A DNA stretch of 64,000 nt from Bdellovibrionales bacterium CG12_big_fil_rev_8_21_14_0_65_38_15 (lineage in GTDB: Bacteria > Bdellovibrionota > Bacteriovoracia > Bacteriovoracales > Bacteriovoracaceae): the NCBI GenBank assembly GCA_002787775.1, contig PCUW01000008.1:1-64000 (forward strand). Direction: 5' to 3'. The position numbers were made by a program, and so were the translations under genes. Positions 56,908 through 64,000 of the stretch are shown piece by piece (positions within the stretch are counted from its first letter, which is position 1; each line of letters opens with the position of its first letter). The notes under the pieces are model-generated. The model was given only the letters and a program-made list of their open reading frames with translations, searched no databases and was not told the DNA's origin.

Positions 56908-57453
56908 TCAAATGTATTTCACCATCTCCATGGCAGTACACTCACAGCGCTTTGGTGCGCATCTGGTACAGTCATAGTCGATAGGAAACCAAAATTTAGG
57001 AAATTCGGCCACGGCCTCAAATCCAAGTTTACTTAGATAACGTTGCGATGAATTGTTTGGAGATTCAAGCCAAGAATGACAAATAATACCTTTGGCCCCT
57101 AGCATTTTTAAAAGTTCAATTGACTCTAAAGAAAGATGAACTCCCAAACCATTGGCCTGAAAGTCCTTAGCGACGAAAAGGCTTTTAAAATACGCCATTT
57201 GATTTGCAGGTATTTTCCATTTTGAAGGAGTTAACCCTCTATCAAATTCTTCCACCCAAGTTCCTGGCGCCAAAGTCAGTCTGACTGCCCCTAAATGACC
57301 ATCTCTAAAGGCGCCCAATGAGCAGCCTTTAGATTGTAATAAAATAGTTCGAATTGAATTAAGGTCGTAATAATCATTACCAATCCACTGATCAGTAAAT
57401 TGTTTGATTTGTTCTAAATCATTGTCCCTAAGAGATCTGACTTCTAAATTCAT
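56908..57453 (-). CDS. GNAT acetyltransferase with cysteine-rich C-terminal tail
   Basis: Predicted 181-residue N-acetyltransferase. 'MAYFKSLFVAKDFQANGLGV' is the acetyl-CoA-binding V-x-x-x-x-Q/R-x-x-G-x-G/A motif in degenerate form, followed by 'GAKGIICHSWLESPNNSSQR' and 'YLSKLGFEAVAEFPKFW'. The end 'YDCTRCAPKRCECTAMEMVK' holds four cysteines in a CxxC-x4-CxC pattern, unusual for GNAT proteins and suggesting a metal site. A TAGGGT box six bases before the ATG, preceded by TG, suggests that this gene heads the seven-gene operon. Substrate is unknown. Confidence 0.8.
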   Translation of the reverse strand: MNLEVRSLRDNDLEQIKQFTDQWIGNDYYDLNSIRTILLQSKGCSLGAFRDGHLGAVRLTLAPGTWVEEFDRGLTPSKWKIPANQMAYFKSLFVAKDFQANGLGVHLSLESIELLKMLGAKGIICHSWLESPNNSSQRYLSKLGFEAVAEFPKFWFPIDYDCTRCAPKRCECTAMEMVKYI

Positions 57454-57500
57454 GACGAAACCCTAGCATGAGCACAAGCGAGAGAAAATGACTCACCGTC

Positions 57501-58253
57501 TCAAAAAAGGGTTAACCCCTTTTCTCCCGACCACTGAAACAAGACCAGGGTTGAAAAAACATCAGAGTTTGAACGAGTATGAAAAGTTCCTACCCCACCA
57601 AGTACAGTTAGCTTACCGAAGGTTCTTCTCGCAAAACCAACCTGCATTCTTGTGCTGTTAACCAACTTTTCCATTGCGTTAGCGATCACAAGACCACCAA
57701 TTGCCCATTTTTCATTTATTTCATGGCCAAGAATAAGCTGATTCACACGAAGAACATCATCGCCACCAGCTCCTAGCAGCGTTCCCATTTCTTCAGCAAA
57801 AACCCCATTTTTATCGGAAGTTTGAACACGCTCGAAACGATGATCCGTCATAAGAAAAATCGTCTTAAACTTTAAGGCCATCTTAAAACCAATATACTGG
57901 CGACTCATTTTGGCCCGGCAGGTAACCACATCACAGTTAAAGGTATCAAGATCATTAAAGTCACGATTAACCAAAGCCGCTCCGGCGTAGAAGTTCATAA
58001 AAGCGACAGGAGCAAAGTCTATCTGAGCTCGTGCTTGATTGACGACGAGTGAGGTTTGGACCGTCGCAGAAGGCCTGATATAGCCATAAAAGGCTGGATT
58101 AACATCTGTCTTATCCCAAACCTTAAATCCGTAGCCTGATGTGGCCGCAGCAAAGAATCCAATTGGATAAGATCTAACTAAGGATTGAGCCGAGTAATCT
58201 AGCGTCGCCCAAGCGCTTATTGGTAGTAGTAAGGCGAAAATTAGGTATTTCAT
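57501..58253 (-). CDS. Exported outer-membrane-type protein, unknown function
   Basis: Predicted 250-residue protein with a signal peptide (MKYLIFALLLPISAWA, cleaved near residue 16). The mature sequence has alternating amphipathic strands, glycine-rich turns and a pair of cysteines ('CDVVTC') that could form a disulfide; it ends 'VLFQWSGEKGLTLF' with an aromatic C-terminal residue. This fits a small outer-membrane barrel, though no family is recognised. TAAAAT ends seven bases before the ATG. It lies between the GNAT operon and the sphingolipid operon on the same strand. Confidence 0.7.
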   Translation of the reverse strand: MKYLIFALLLPISAWATLDYSAQSLVRSYPIGFFAAATSGYGFKVWDKTDVNPAFYGYIRPSATVQTSLVVNQARAQIDFAPVAFMNFYAGAALVNRDFNDLDTFNCDVVTCRAKMSRQYIGFKMALKFKTIFLMTDHRFERVQTSDKNGVFAEEMGTLLGAGGDDVLRVNQLILGHEINEKWAIGGLVIANAMEKLVNSTRMQVGFARRTFGKLTVLGGVGTFHTRSNSDVFSTLVLFQWSGEKGLTLF

Positions 58254-58291
58254 GAGCGGTATTTTAGATTTAACTGACTCAGATGTCGATT

Positions 58292-58606
58292 TTATATCTT
58301 TGATGATTTAAGCAACTTGGAGCGCAAGTAAGTAACGGGAATTAGCATGGATACAAAAATATCCTTAAGGTTCTCTGCTGGTGTGTTGCTCAAACGAGGC
58401 AAATCATAGACTTCTTTTAGAATTGCTAGCGCTAAAACCGTAACAATAATCTTTTGCGCACTAACCCCTTTTTTAAGCATCAACACCATAATAAGAGCGC
58501 TGACAGCTAAATGGGCCACGATATCTAAAGGAATTGGGCCCAGAGAGTGGCTTGAGACGAACTCAAAAATGGGATGGATAAAAGGTATTTTCACAGCGCC
58601 CAACAT
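58292..58606 (-). CDS. Small membrane protein, unknown function
   Basis: Predicted 104-residue protein with three hydrophobic segments (about 5-17, 26-46 and 53-65, plus a weaker one near 83-93), resembling small VanZ-like or DUF membrane proteins. The ATG at 58606 lies inside a strong inverted repeat and lacks a ribosome site; GTG at 58594 (protein beginning VKIPFIHP) is an alternative that fits the first conserved-looking segment. It follows the ceramidase gene by 47 bases on the same strand and may be its last operon member. Confidence 0.55.
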   Translation of the reverse strand: MLGAVKIPFIHPIFEFVSSHSLGPIPLDIVAHLAVSALIMVLMLKKGVSAQKIIVTVLALAILKEVYDLPRLSNTPAENLKDIFVSMLIPVTYLRSKLLKSSKI

Positions 58607-58628
58607 ACGTGAGTTGGGCGTGAAAATA
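58586..58628. repeat. Long inverted repeat across the start of the small membrane protein gene
   Basis: TATTTTCAC (58586-58594) pairs with GTGAAAATA (58620-58628), and GCCCAAC (58598-58604) pairs with GTTGGGC (58613-58619), with a 3-base bulge and an 8-base loop: 16 base pairs in total. On the minus strand the ATG of the 104-residue frame sits at the edge of the loop. No T-run follows, so a classic terminator is unlikely. An RNA structure that controls translation or an operator are both possible. Confidence 0.7.
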
Positions 58629-58653
58629 AAGCCTGATAGTAAGCTTTACAGCC

Positions 58654-59364
58654 TTAATCGAGCTTAAACTGCTCGTAGAATTTATAGGCTAACCATAGGC
58701 CTAAAGCACTGAATAAGTGCCAAATCGCATGTCCCTGAATGATATGGTTATGGGGATCACAAAAGGTGCGAGTGACGTCCATAATTGACCATGAAACAGC
58801 AAAAAGCACTGAAAAGATCGCCCCAAGAAAATAACCATACTTGGTATCTGGATTTTGTTTCCAAAGCTTAATTTCAGTCACTGTAATTCCGATTCCAATA
58901 AGAAGTACTAATGCCTGAATGGGAAAGTTTACTGCTCTACCAATGATGGTCAAAACTCCAAAAAAGGCGACTTGTCCCCAATACACTTTTTTAAATGAAG
59001 ACATATTAAGCTTACCCATTCTCCAAAGATTGAGTGAAAGCATTAAACAAACGAAAACATACATGCCGATAAAATCTAAAAACTGAGTAATGAAATTATT
59101 TGAAGCATGGTAAATCAGTGAAGACATACCCACGATAAAAAGTGATGGGCCAAAGACTTTAAGACTTGGATTATTCTTTTTAGCGGACTGCCAGACAAAC
59201 CAAGCAAGAAAAATATAAGCAAGGTTCGACCAAGTATTGGCCGGGTTTGTCACCCATGAACAAAGATGCTCTTCACACCACTTAACGTTTGGAGGATAAG
59301 TATTATAAAGATCTGTCCAAGGGCAACCAGGTTGCATTCCAGCGATTGAACTACTTGCTTCCAT
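58654..59364 (-). CDS. Alkaline ceramidase-like membrane hydrolase (CREST family)
   Basis: Predicted 236-residue polytopic enzyme with about seven transmembrane helices. Family residues are clear: 'WCEEHLCSWVTNPANTWSN' at the N terminus, 'SSLIYHASNNF' (Ser and the first metal His), 'LDFIGMYVFV' (Asp) and 'GHAIWHLFSALG' (two His), the zinc site of CREST hydrolases. It would cleave the amide bond of a ceramide or related sphingolipid at the membrane. The ATG overlaps the preceding gene by 14 bases and a GGAG site lies nine bases upstream. It belongs with the S1P-lyase-like gene. Confidence 0.88.
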   Translation of the reverse strand: MEASSSIAGMQPGCPWTDLYNTYPPNVKWCEEHLCSWVTNPANTWSNLAYIFLAWFVWQSAKKNNPSLKVFGPSLFIVGMSSLIYHASNNFITQFLDFIGMYVFVCLMLSLNLWRMGKLNMSSFKKVYWGQVAFFGVLTIIGRAVNFPIQALVLLIGIGITVTEIKLWKQNPDTKYGYFLGAIFSVLFAVSWSIMDVTRTFCDPHNHIIQGHAIWHLFSALGLWLAYKFYEQFKLD

Positions 59365-60082
59365 TTAATAATGCTCCAGAAATTCCATCTACGGCGTAAC
59401 GAGTGCCATTAGCTAGACTTGAATAAATTGATCCTTGAATCATTGAGCTTGTTAAAAACCAATGATCTGTTTTCGTTTCATAAGAGTAATCAATAAGAAT
59501 TTTTCCGTTGTCAGTTTCGGCCATACGATAAGTTCCGACAGTGTGATAAAAAGCATTATCAAAAGGAACCGGATCATCAATTAAGCTCTTGGCTTCATCG
59601 TCTTTAAGCAAACGGTAGCTTACTTCAAGTCTGCGCTTCTCGCCTTTATTGATAGCAACTTTTTTTACTGTGACAAGGTCATTATAAGAATGGAGACCTT
59701 TATTCCAAATTCTGCGTTTCACAACAAAGCGTTCCACAATATCAGGATTATCGTCTTTAACTTTTAATGTTTTAACAATTTGAGACTCAATCAGATTATC
59801 GTTATGGTGAGTACAAACGAAGTCTTTATCCGTAAGCTTTCTCTCTTTTTTATAAGCATTATTACAACGCTTAGAAAAATCAAGAACGTACTCTAAGGCG
59901 CGATCAAAATTACCTTGAAACTCTGTCTTATAGGTCGCTAGATAAAAGATTGAATCGTCTTTGTTTGCGGATAAAACATGAACGTCTTTAATGACTTCTT
60001 CTTTTTCAAGTTTCACACCGTCAATCATTGGTAAGGCAGCATTTACGATAAATGGAAAAACTAAGAATATAAAAAATCTCAT
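59351..60082 (-). CDS. Exported protein of the sphingolipid operon, possibly lipid-binding
   Basis: Predicted 243-residue protein with a signal peptide (MRFFIFLVFPFIVNA, cleaved near residue 15). The mature part has mixed alpha/beta character with Lys-rich strands, two Cys in 'SKRC' and 'FVCTHH' and a C-terminal helix of small residues ('YSSLANGTRYAVDGISGALL'). The order of strands and the closing amphipathic helix are reminiscent of START/SRPBCC lipid-binding folds, but this is a weak visual impression. Its start overlaps the S1P-lyase-like stop by four bases and its end overlaps the ceramidase gene, tying it to sphingolipid handling in the periplasm. Confidence 0.65.
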   Translation of the reverse strand: MRFFIFLVFPFIVNAALPMIDGVKLEKEEVIKDVHVLSANKDDSIFYLATYKTEFQGNFDRALEYVLDFSKRCNNAYKKERKLTDKDFVCTHHNDNLIESQIVKTLKVKDDNPDIVERFVVKRRIWNKGLHSYNDLVTVKKVAINKGEKRRLEVSYRLLKDDEAKSLIDDPVPFDNAFYHTVGTYRMAETDNGKILIDYSYETKTDHWFLTSSMIQGSIYSSLANGTRYAVDGISGALLNGSK

Positions 60083-61554
60083 GACTTAGTCTCCGTAAGA
60101 TCAAGAGGCTTTTGAAGTGTAAATAGGCCATCGAGAACATCTAAAACGAGTCCATCAAGATCACCTTTACCTGGAAGCGCTTCCATCATTCCATACATGG
60201 CCGCTGTATTTTTAGGTCCATCACTTTCAAGGTCTTTTCCAAAGTTCTTACCTTCACGTGCTACTAGCTTACCAACAACACCTTTTGGCATTGCTTTAAT
60301 AAAGCCCTTTGCAATTCCGGTTTTAACTCCACTAAGCTTGGCCCCAAAGTTACCCGCTTCAGCCACAGAAATTTCGAGGTCAGCAAAGAACTGATCAATA
60401 ATTTCAGCGTGAGCATATGTTACAGTTAGGTGAAGTCCTGAAGGATTTTGTTGACGATCAAGGTGCCATCCACGATTAGTCATACCATCGCCGACTTTAT
60501 AAATATCTACGCCTTCGCCGACTAAACACATGACTGACATATCAGGATTAACCGCCAGCTTAACGCCAACTTGCTTATCAATTCTTGCTTTGAATTCATC
60601 AACTGTATTTTTGATCGACGTTGCTACTTTTGTATAACCTTCGATGCCAAGATAATTCATAATTGCCCAGGCAGCCGCGATTGGCCCACCAGCACGTGTT
60701 CCTAGAACACTTGGTGAAGCGTACATGCCACCTGGCCAGTCCGTACTTGCAAAATAAGAGTGACGACGAAGTTCTTTGTTTTTAAATAGAACAACGCTTG
60801 CACCTTTAGCCGCATATCCATATTTATGCAGATCTGCTGATATTGAAGTCACACCTTCAACACTAAAGTCAAAGTCAGGAACATCAGCACCAATCATTTT
60901 GAAAAATGGAAGCAAGACGCCACCAACACAGCCATCAACATGAAGAAGTGTATTGTGTTTTTTGGCCAACTGACCCATTGCTGAAATCGGATCAACCACA
61001 CCTTGGGGGTATTGAGGGGCTGAACCAACGATAAGGACAGTACGATCATCAATGAGTTTTTCTAGTGCGGCTAAATCGACACGATAATCTGTGCCAAGAG
61101 GAGCTTTAACTAAATCTAATTCAAAATAGTGAGCAGCTTTATCAAAGGCTGGGTGAACTGATAGAGGAACAATGATTTTATAACGAGTATGGCCTGGCTT
61201 ATTTTTCTTGCCCCACTCTCTCGCAGCTTTAACTGCCATGAGAATGGATTCTGTTCCACCACTAGTCATACTTCCACAACCGATGTCGCCACCGTTTAGA
61301 AGGTTTACCATCATGGCGACAACTTCATTTTCAAACTGCTTAAGACTTGGAAAGGCCGAAGGGTTTAGACCATTTTCAGAAAAAAACATCTGACTGGCAC
61401 GACGAATGACTTCGTCCATTTCTTTATCGCCTTTGAAGACCAAACTAAAAGCTCGACCTTCGCCCCAGCGAATATCTTTTTGCTTAATCGTCTCCATCGC
61501 AGCAAAAATACGATCAGATGTAATACCTTCAACAGGTAGTGATTTTTTGCTCAT
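60079..61554 (-). CDS. PLP-dependent sphingosine-1-phosphate lyase-like enzyme
   Basis: Predicted 491-residue PLP enzyme. 'GCGSMTSGGTESILMAVKAA', 'SVHPAFDKAAHYF', 'LLHVDGCVGGVLLPFF' and 'SADLHKYGYAAKGASVVLF' (Lys of the HKYG motif forms the PLP aldimine) match sphingosine-1-phosphate lyases, with 'GGMYASPSVLGTRAGG' following. These cleave the long-chain-base phosphate to an aldehyde and phosphoethanolamine. Bacterial members usually lack the membrane anchor, as here. I chose ATG 61554, after GGGGGGAA; the frame opens at 61593 without better signals. It heads the operon with the exported protein and ceramidase. A related glutamate/tyrosine decarboxylase is the less likely alternative. Confidence 0.87.
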   Translation of the reverse strand: MSKKSLPVEGITSDRIFAAMETIKQKDIRWGEGRAFSLVFKGDKEMDEVIRRASQMFFSENGLNPSAFPSLKQFENEVVAMMVNLLNGGDIGCGSMTSGGTESILMAVKAAREWGKKNKPGHTRYKIIVPLSVHPAFDKAAHYFELDLVKAPLGTDYRVDLAALEKLIDDRTVLIVGSAPQYPQGVVDPISAMGQLAKKHNTLLHVDGCVGGVLLPFFKMIGADVPDFDFSVEGVTSISADLHKYGYAAKGASVVLFKNKELRRHSYFASTDWPGGMYASPSVLGTRAGGPIAAAWAIMNYLGIEGYTKVATSIKNTVDEFKARIDKQVGVKLAVNPDMSVMCLVGEGVDIYKVGDGMTNRGWHLDRQQNPSGLHLTVTYAHAEIIDQFFADLEISVAEAGNFGAKLSGVKTGIAKGFIKAMPKGVVGKLVAREGKNFGKDLESDGPKNTAAMYGMMEALPGKGDLDGLVLDVLDGLFTLQKPLDLTETKS

Positions 61555-61635
61555 GGTTCCCCCCCAATAGCAGTCAATGACTATGCTCATCAAATCATGA
61601 TTGAGCTATATAAACCTTAAACTAGTTTAATAAAA

Positions 61636-63864
61636 TTAGAATAATCCAAGTACTCGTGCGATTTTTAAGCGATCGGCCTTAATGCCTAGCTTAGCGAGTG
61701 GATTGATATGGAATAAAATCAATCCTACCCCAGAAGGCAATTTCTCTTTCTTTACAACATAAAGAAAGGCCGACTTGGTTAGTTTTGCACCAGGCTTTAA
61801 ATTATCATCAGCAGAAGCAATAACCGTCTCAACAACACCATAAACACCGTCAACTTCATCACCTTTAAGCTCATGGTTTTGGTTATAATCAAAACGCTTA
61901 AATAGAGTCTCAATATTAGACAGCGACGTTAAAATCCTTGAGATATCTGTTCCATCAATTGGGATAGAGCGATCATTAATAATTCTTGCCTTCACTTGAA
62001 CGGCCTCAAGGAACGTAATCAAGAAATCAGACCCCTTATGCTGCAAGTAGAAATTATGCAGATTTGGTAAATATTTATAATTTTCCAACTGAACAAATAA
62101 GATATCAAAATAGTGCTGGTTAAAGCAGTCGATATCATACGCTGGATTATCAGGAGACCCGATATCATTACAAATATCAACCAACTTATCCATGACGTTT
62201 TGTTTGCTTTTTCCAGATGATAATAGCGTTGAGATGTACTCATTCACTTCATCAATTTGAATCAGGTTATCGCCATTAGAGTTCATTCTAAAAAGGTCTG
62301 ATCCTAGTCTCAGTTCAGATAATAGGCGCTCAAGATCATCAGGCCATAACTCAAGCTCTTCTAAGATACCCTTATATTCAGAAGCAATGACACGGGCTTC
62401 TTCAAGATCTAGAACGAATTCTTGAGATGGGCTTTCTGGGTTCGTTCCACCGTAAGCGACGAACAACTTTTGAATTCCCCAACGAGTAAGCGAAAGAATA
62501 TTAAAACCGTAAGAGTTTCTCTTAATTTTAAAGCCAATGGTTTGGAAACCATCACGATCTAAAAAGAAATGGTAATTTTTGGCGATGAAAAGGAAGTTAC
62601 CCCACATCTCCGTTCTTCTAGCTTCTGAAAATTGTGAATACTCAGGAAGATTTGGAAGTGAGATTCCTTCAACTGGCGCTTCGCTTGTCATCACAAAAGC
62701 AAAGTGGCGATAAGTGACATTATTAAAATAAGAGATCTCAAAAGCCTGGCGAATTAAATCAAAAAGCGTATTAAAATCGTTATATGAATATAATTTACCA
62801 TCACCACCGATAATCTTCTTTTTAAAGTTAACAAGGGAAGCACCGGCTCTGTCCCAATCAACGTCATCCATTACATTTTTAAGTACGGTCGTAAGGTTAT
62901 CAAACTCAAGAACTGTTTCTTCTTGGTCTGTGTAAGCAAACATTAGCCCACGAGCTTTCTTTACAAGCTCCATCATGAATTTGCTTTTATCAATATCAAC
63001 AGTGATATCGTCGCCAGGAACACTTGGACGTTCAGCGTAGTACATGACGTCCATAGCCACTTCTAAAAGATTTGGAATCTTGTTCATCAATGGCTTAACT
63101 TCAACAGCTCCAAGATTATTAACATTGCCACCGATCAGAAGTTTTTTAGCAAATAAGTACGACTTAATAGTATCAATATCAAAATCTTCATCGCTTAACT
63201 CTAAAGCAAGTTTAAGCTCTTCTAAAAATGACGGAACATCTAAAGTGTTATTATTATCTGCTCTTTGTGAAATCACCCCAACAAAGCTTCCAATCATTGA
63301 GCGAGTGGTGCGAAGAATTTGCGCTTTATATTGCCAGTAGCGCTGGGCATTGCCTTTAACTCGAGCGTCACGTTCTTCATCCGTTTCATCTGAGTCTTCA
63401 GGTGCTTTTTCGATCACAACTTTAAGAAGATCTGAAAGCTCTCTACCCTGCTGATTCAAAATACGCATGATATCAGCAACAAGACTAATATTTTTAACGG
63501 CTAAATTTTGATCAGGATCTTTAAGAAGAATGGAGAAAAGTTTAAAGGCAGGTCTAAGAATCTTGTTAATATCAGCGGCGTCATTTGGAAAGAAGCGGTT
63601 GATAAATTTTTCGAGTTCAGCGCGCTTAATGTATTCAGGATTTTCGCGTCGGACATAGTCAGCAAACTGATTAAGGCTTGATTCAAGACATTTGATATCT
63701 GTATCAATATTTTCTTCAAGAATTTTATGAAATTGATCGCCAGAAAGTTTACAACCTGTCTCAAGGCCGCCGATGTCATAAAATTCTGTAACTTCTTTCT
63801 CGTCTTTTACTAGACCACATCCACTTAGGACGACGATCAACGTGAAAGTTAAAAATCTTCTCAT
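61636..63864 (-). CDS. Large EF-hand lipoprotein, paralog of the 48990-51773 gene
   Basis: Predicted 742-residue lipoprotein. ATG 63864 gives the signal 'LTFTLIVVLSGCG' with lipobox LSGC; the frame opens 11 codons earlier but that extension precedes the signal. 'DTDIKCLESSLNQFADYV' and 'FINRFFPNDAADINKI' match 'EKQIKCLEKNFEQFNRYV' and 'FVEDFFPKDVSSI' in the other gene. EF-hand-like loops appear as 'NSNGDNLIQIDEV' near residue 540 and 'DYNQNHELKGDEVD' near residue 680. The rest is helical. It is predicted to sit in the outer membrane and bind Ca; its role is unknown. It lies on the minus strand just beyond the sphingolipid operon. Confidence 0.82.
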   Translation of the reverse strand: MRRFLTFTLIVVLSGCGLVKDEKEVTEFYDIGGLETGCKLSGDQFHKILEENIDTDIKCLESSLNQFADYVRRENPEYIKRAELEKFINRFFPNDAADINKILRPAFKLFSILLKDPDQNLAVKNISLVADIMRILNQQGRELSDLLKVVIEKAPEDSDETDEERDARVKGNAQRYWQYKAQILRTTRSMIGSFVGVISQRADNNNTLDVPSFLEELKLALELSDEDFDIDTIKSYLFAKKLLIGGNVNNLGAVEVKPLMNKIPNLLEVAMDVMYYAERPSVPGDDITVDIDKSKFMMELVKKARGLMFAYTDQEETVLEFDNLTTVLKNVMDDVDWDRAGASLVNFKKKIIGGDGKLYSYNDFNTLFDLIRQAFEISYFNNVTYRHFAFVMTSEAPVEGISLPNLPEYSQFSEARRTEMWGNFLFIAKNYHFFLDRDGFQTIGFKIKRNSYGFNILSLTRWGIQKLFVAYGGTNPESPSQEFVLDLEEARVIASEYKGILEELELWPDDLERLLSELRLGSDLFRMNSNGDNLIQIDEVNEYISTLLSSGKSKQNVMDKLVDICNDIGSPDNPAYDIDCFNQHYFDILFVQLENYKYLPNLHNFYLQHKGSDFLITFLEAVQVKARIINDRSIPIDGTDISRILTSLSNIETLFKRFDYNQNHELKGDEVDGVYGVVETVIASADDNLKPGAKLTKSAFLYVVKKEKLPSGVGLILFHINPLAKLGIKADRLKIARVLGLF

Positions 63865-64000
63865 CAACACCCTACTTGTTTCTGGCACCCCTCTCACCGG
63901 ACCAGCTCAGTCTAAATCTTTAGTGGATTTAAACTGTACAGTTCTTAGAATATTATCTATTTTCTCAAAGGGCCAAGAGACTTGAAAAAAGTTTCAGGGT

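Noticed and set aside
63865-64000. Possible partial gene at the right edge
   Set aside because: No open frame of useful length; only a weak 6-base dyad (63913-63918 with 63926-63931) is seen, so I treat it as upstream region of the lipoprotein gene.
1-64000. tRNA or rRNA genes, or insertion sequences
   Set aside because: No cloverleaf with a T-loop motif, no rRNA segment and no transposase motif were recognised by eye; a tool-based scan would be needed to exclude a degenerate one.

Overview
The window looks like a chromosome segment from an AT-rich Gram-negative bacterium, most likely a Bdellovibrionota member (Bacteriovorax/Halobacteriovorax-like). The basis is the outer-membrane barrels, lipoproteins and large polysaccharide locus; a giant C25 protease with a MYXO-CTERM-like tail; a PilZ protein; and a sphingosine-1-phosphate-lyase/ceramidase operon (sphingolipids are known from Bacteriovorax relatives). 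This placement is inference; no rRNA, tRNA or ribosomal gene was seen to confirm it. No gene-free stretch longer than about 300 bases exists.

1-9990: the right end of an integrative conjugative element. A type IV secretion operon (VirB4 fragment, VirB5-, VirB6-, VirB8-, VirB9-, VirB10-like proteins, a lipoprotein, a VirD4/TraD coupling ATPase) runs into a replication/relaxation-like gene, a striking nested inverted repeat, a small basic protein, SSB, an excisionase-like HTH protein and a tyrosine integrase. The element ends against mutM. Its genes carry strong Shine-Dalgarno sites, unlike much of the flanking chromosome.

10027-18369: mutM, then a ~2500-residue secreted C25 (gingipain/PorU-type) peptidase on the minus strand.

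18535-24375: the most unusual region, an apparent RiPP (ribosomally made, modified peptide) locus. It holds an ABC-2 exporter pair, a 57-residue precursor with a YxxPxI leader motif, two cysteines and a C-terminal Ser-Ser, a fusion of an HprK-like kinase with an S26-type signal-peptidase domain, a nucleotidyltransferase, a PqqD-type recognition protein and a radical SAM/SPASM enzyme. A PilZ gene follows. I infer that the precursor is bound by PqqD, cross-linked by the radical SAM enzyme, phosphorylated and further capped at its C terminus, cleaved by the peptidase domain and exported.

24363-46242: a surface polysaccharide locus with a WecA-like initiating transferase, nine glycosyltransferases, two methyltransferases, a Wzx flippase, a Wzy-like polymerase, a Wzz-like co-polymerase, an SLBB protein, two acyltransferases and two tandem BY-kinase-like proteins with degenerate nucleotide sites.

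46292-64000: envelope and metabolic genes. These include a Thr-Arg-Pro repeat/tyrosine-rich secreted protein, an outer-membrane barrel, two distant paralogous EF-hand lipoproteins (one seemingly starting at a non-standard codon), a NYN nuclease, a seven-gene minus-strand operon (GNAT, FAD oxidase, DUF1338, GDPD, membrane-anchored coiled protein, Nudix, substrate-binding protein) and a sphingolipid breakdown operon.

Many chromosomal genes that head a transcript have a TAnnnT box ending 5-7 bases before the start codon and no Shine-Dalgarno site, which suggests widespread leaderless mRNAs.
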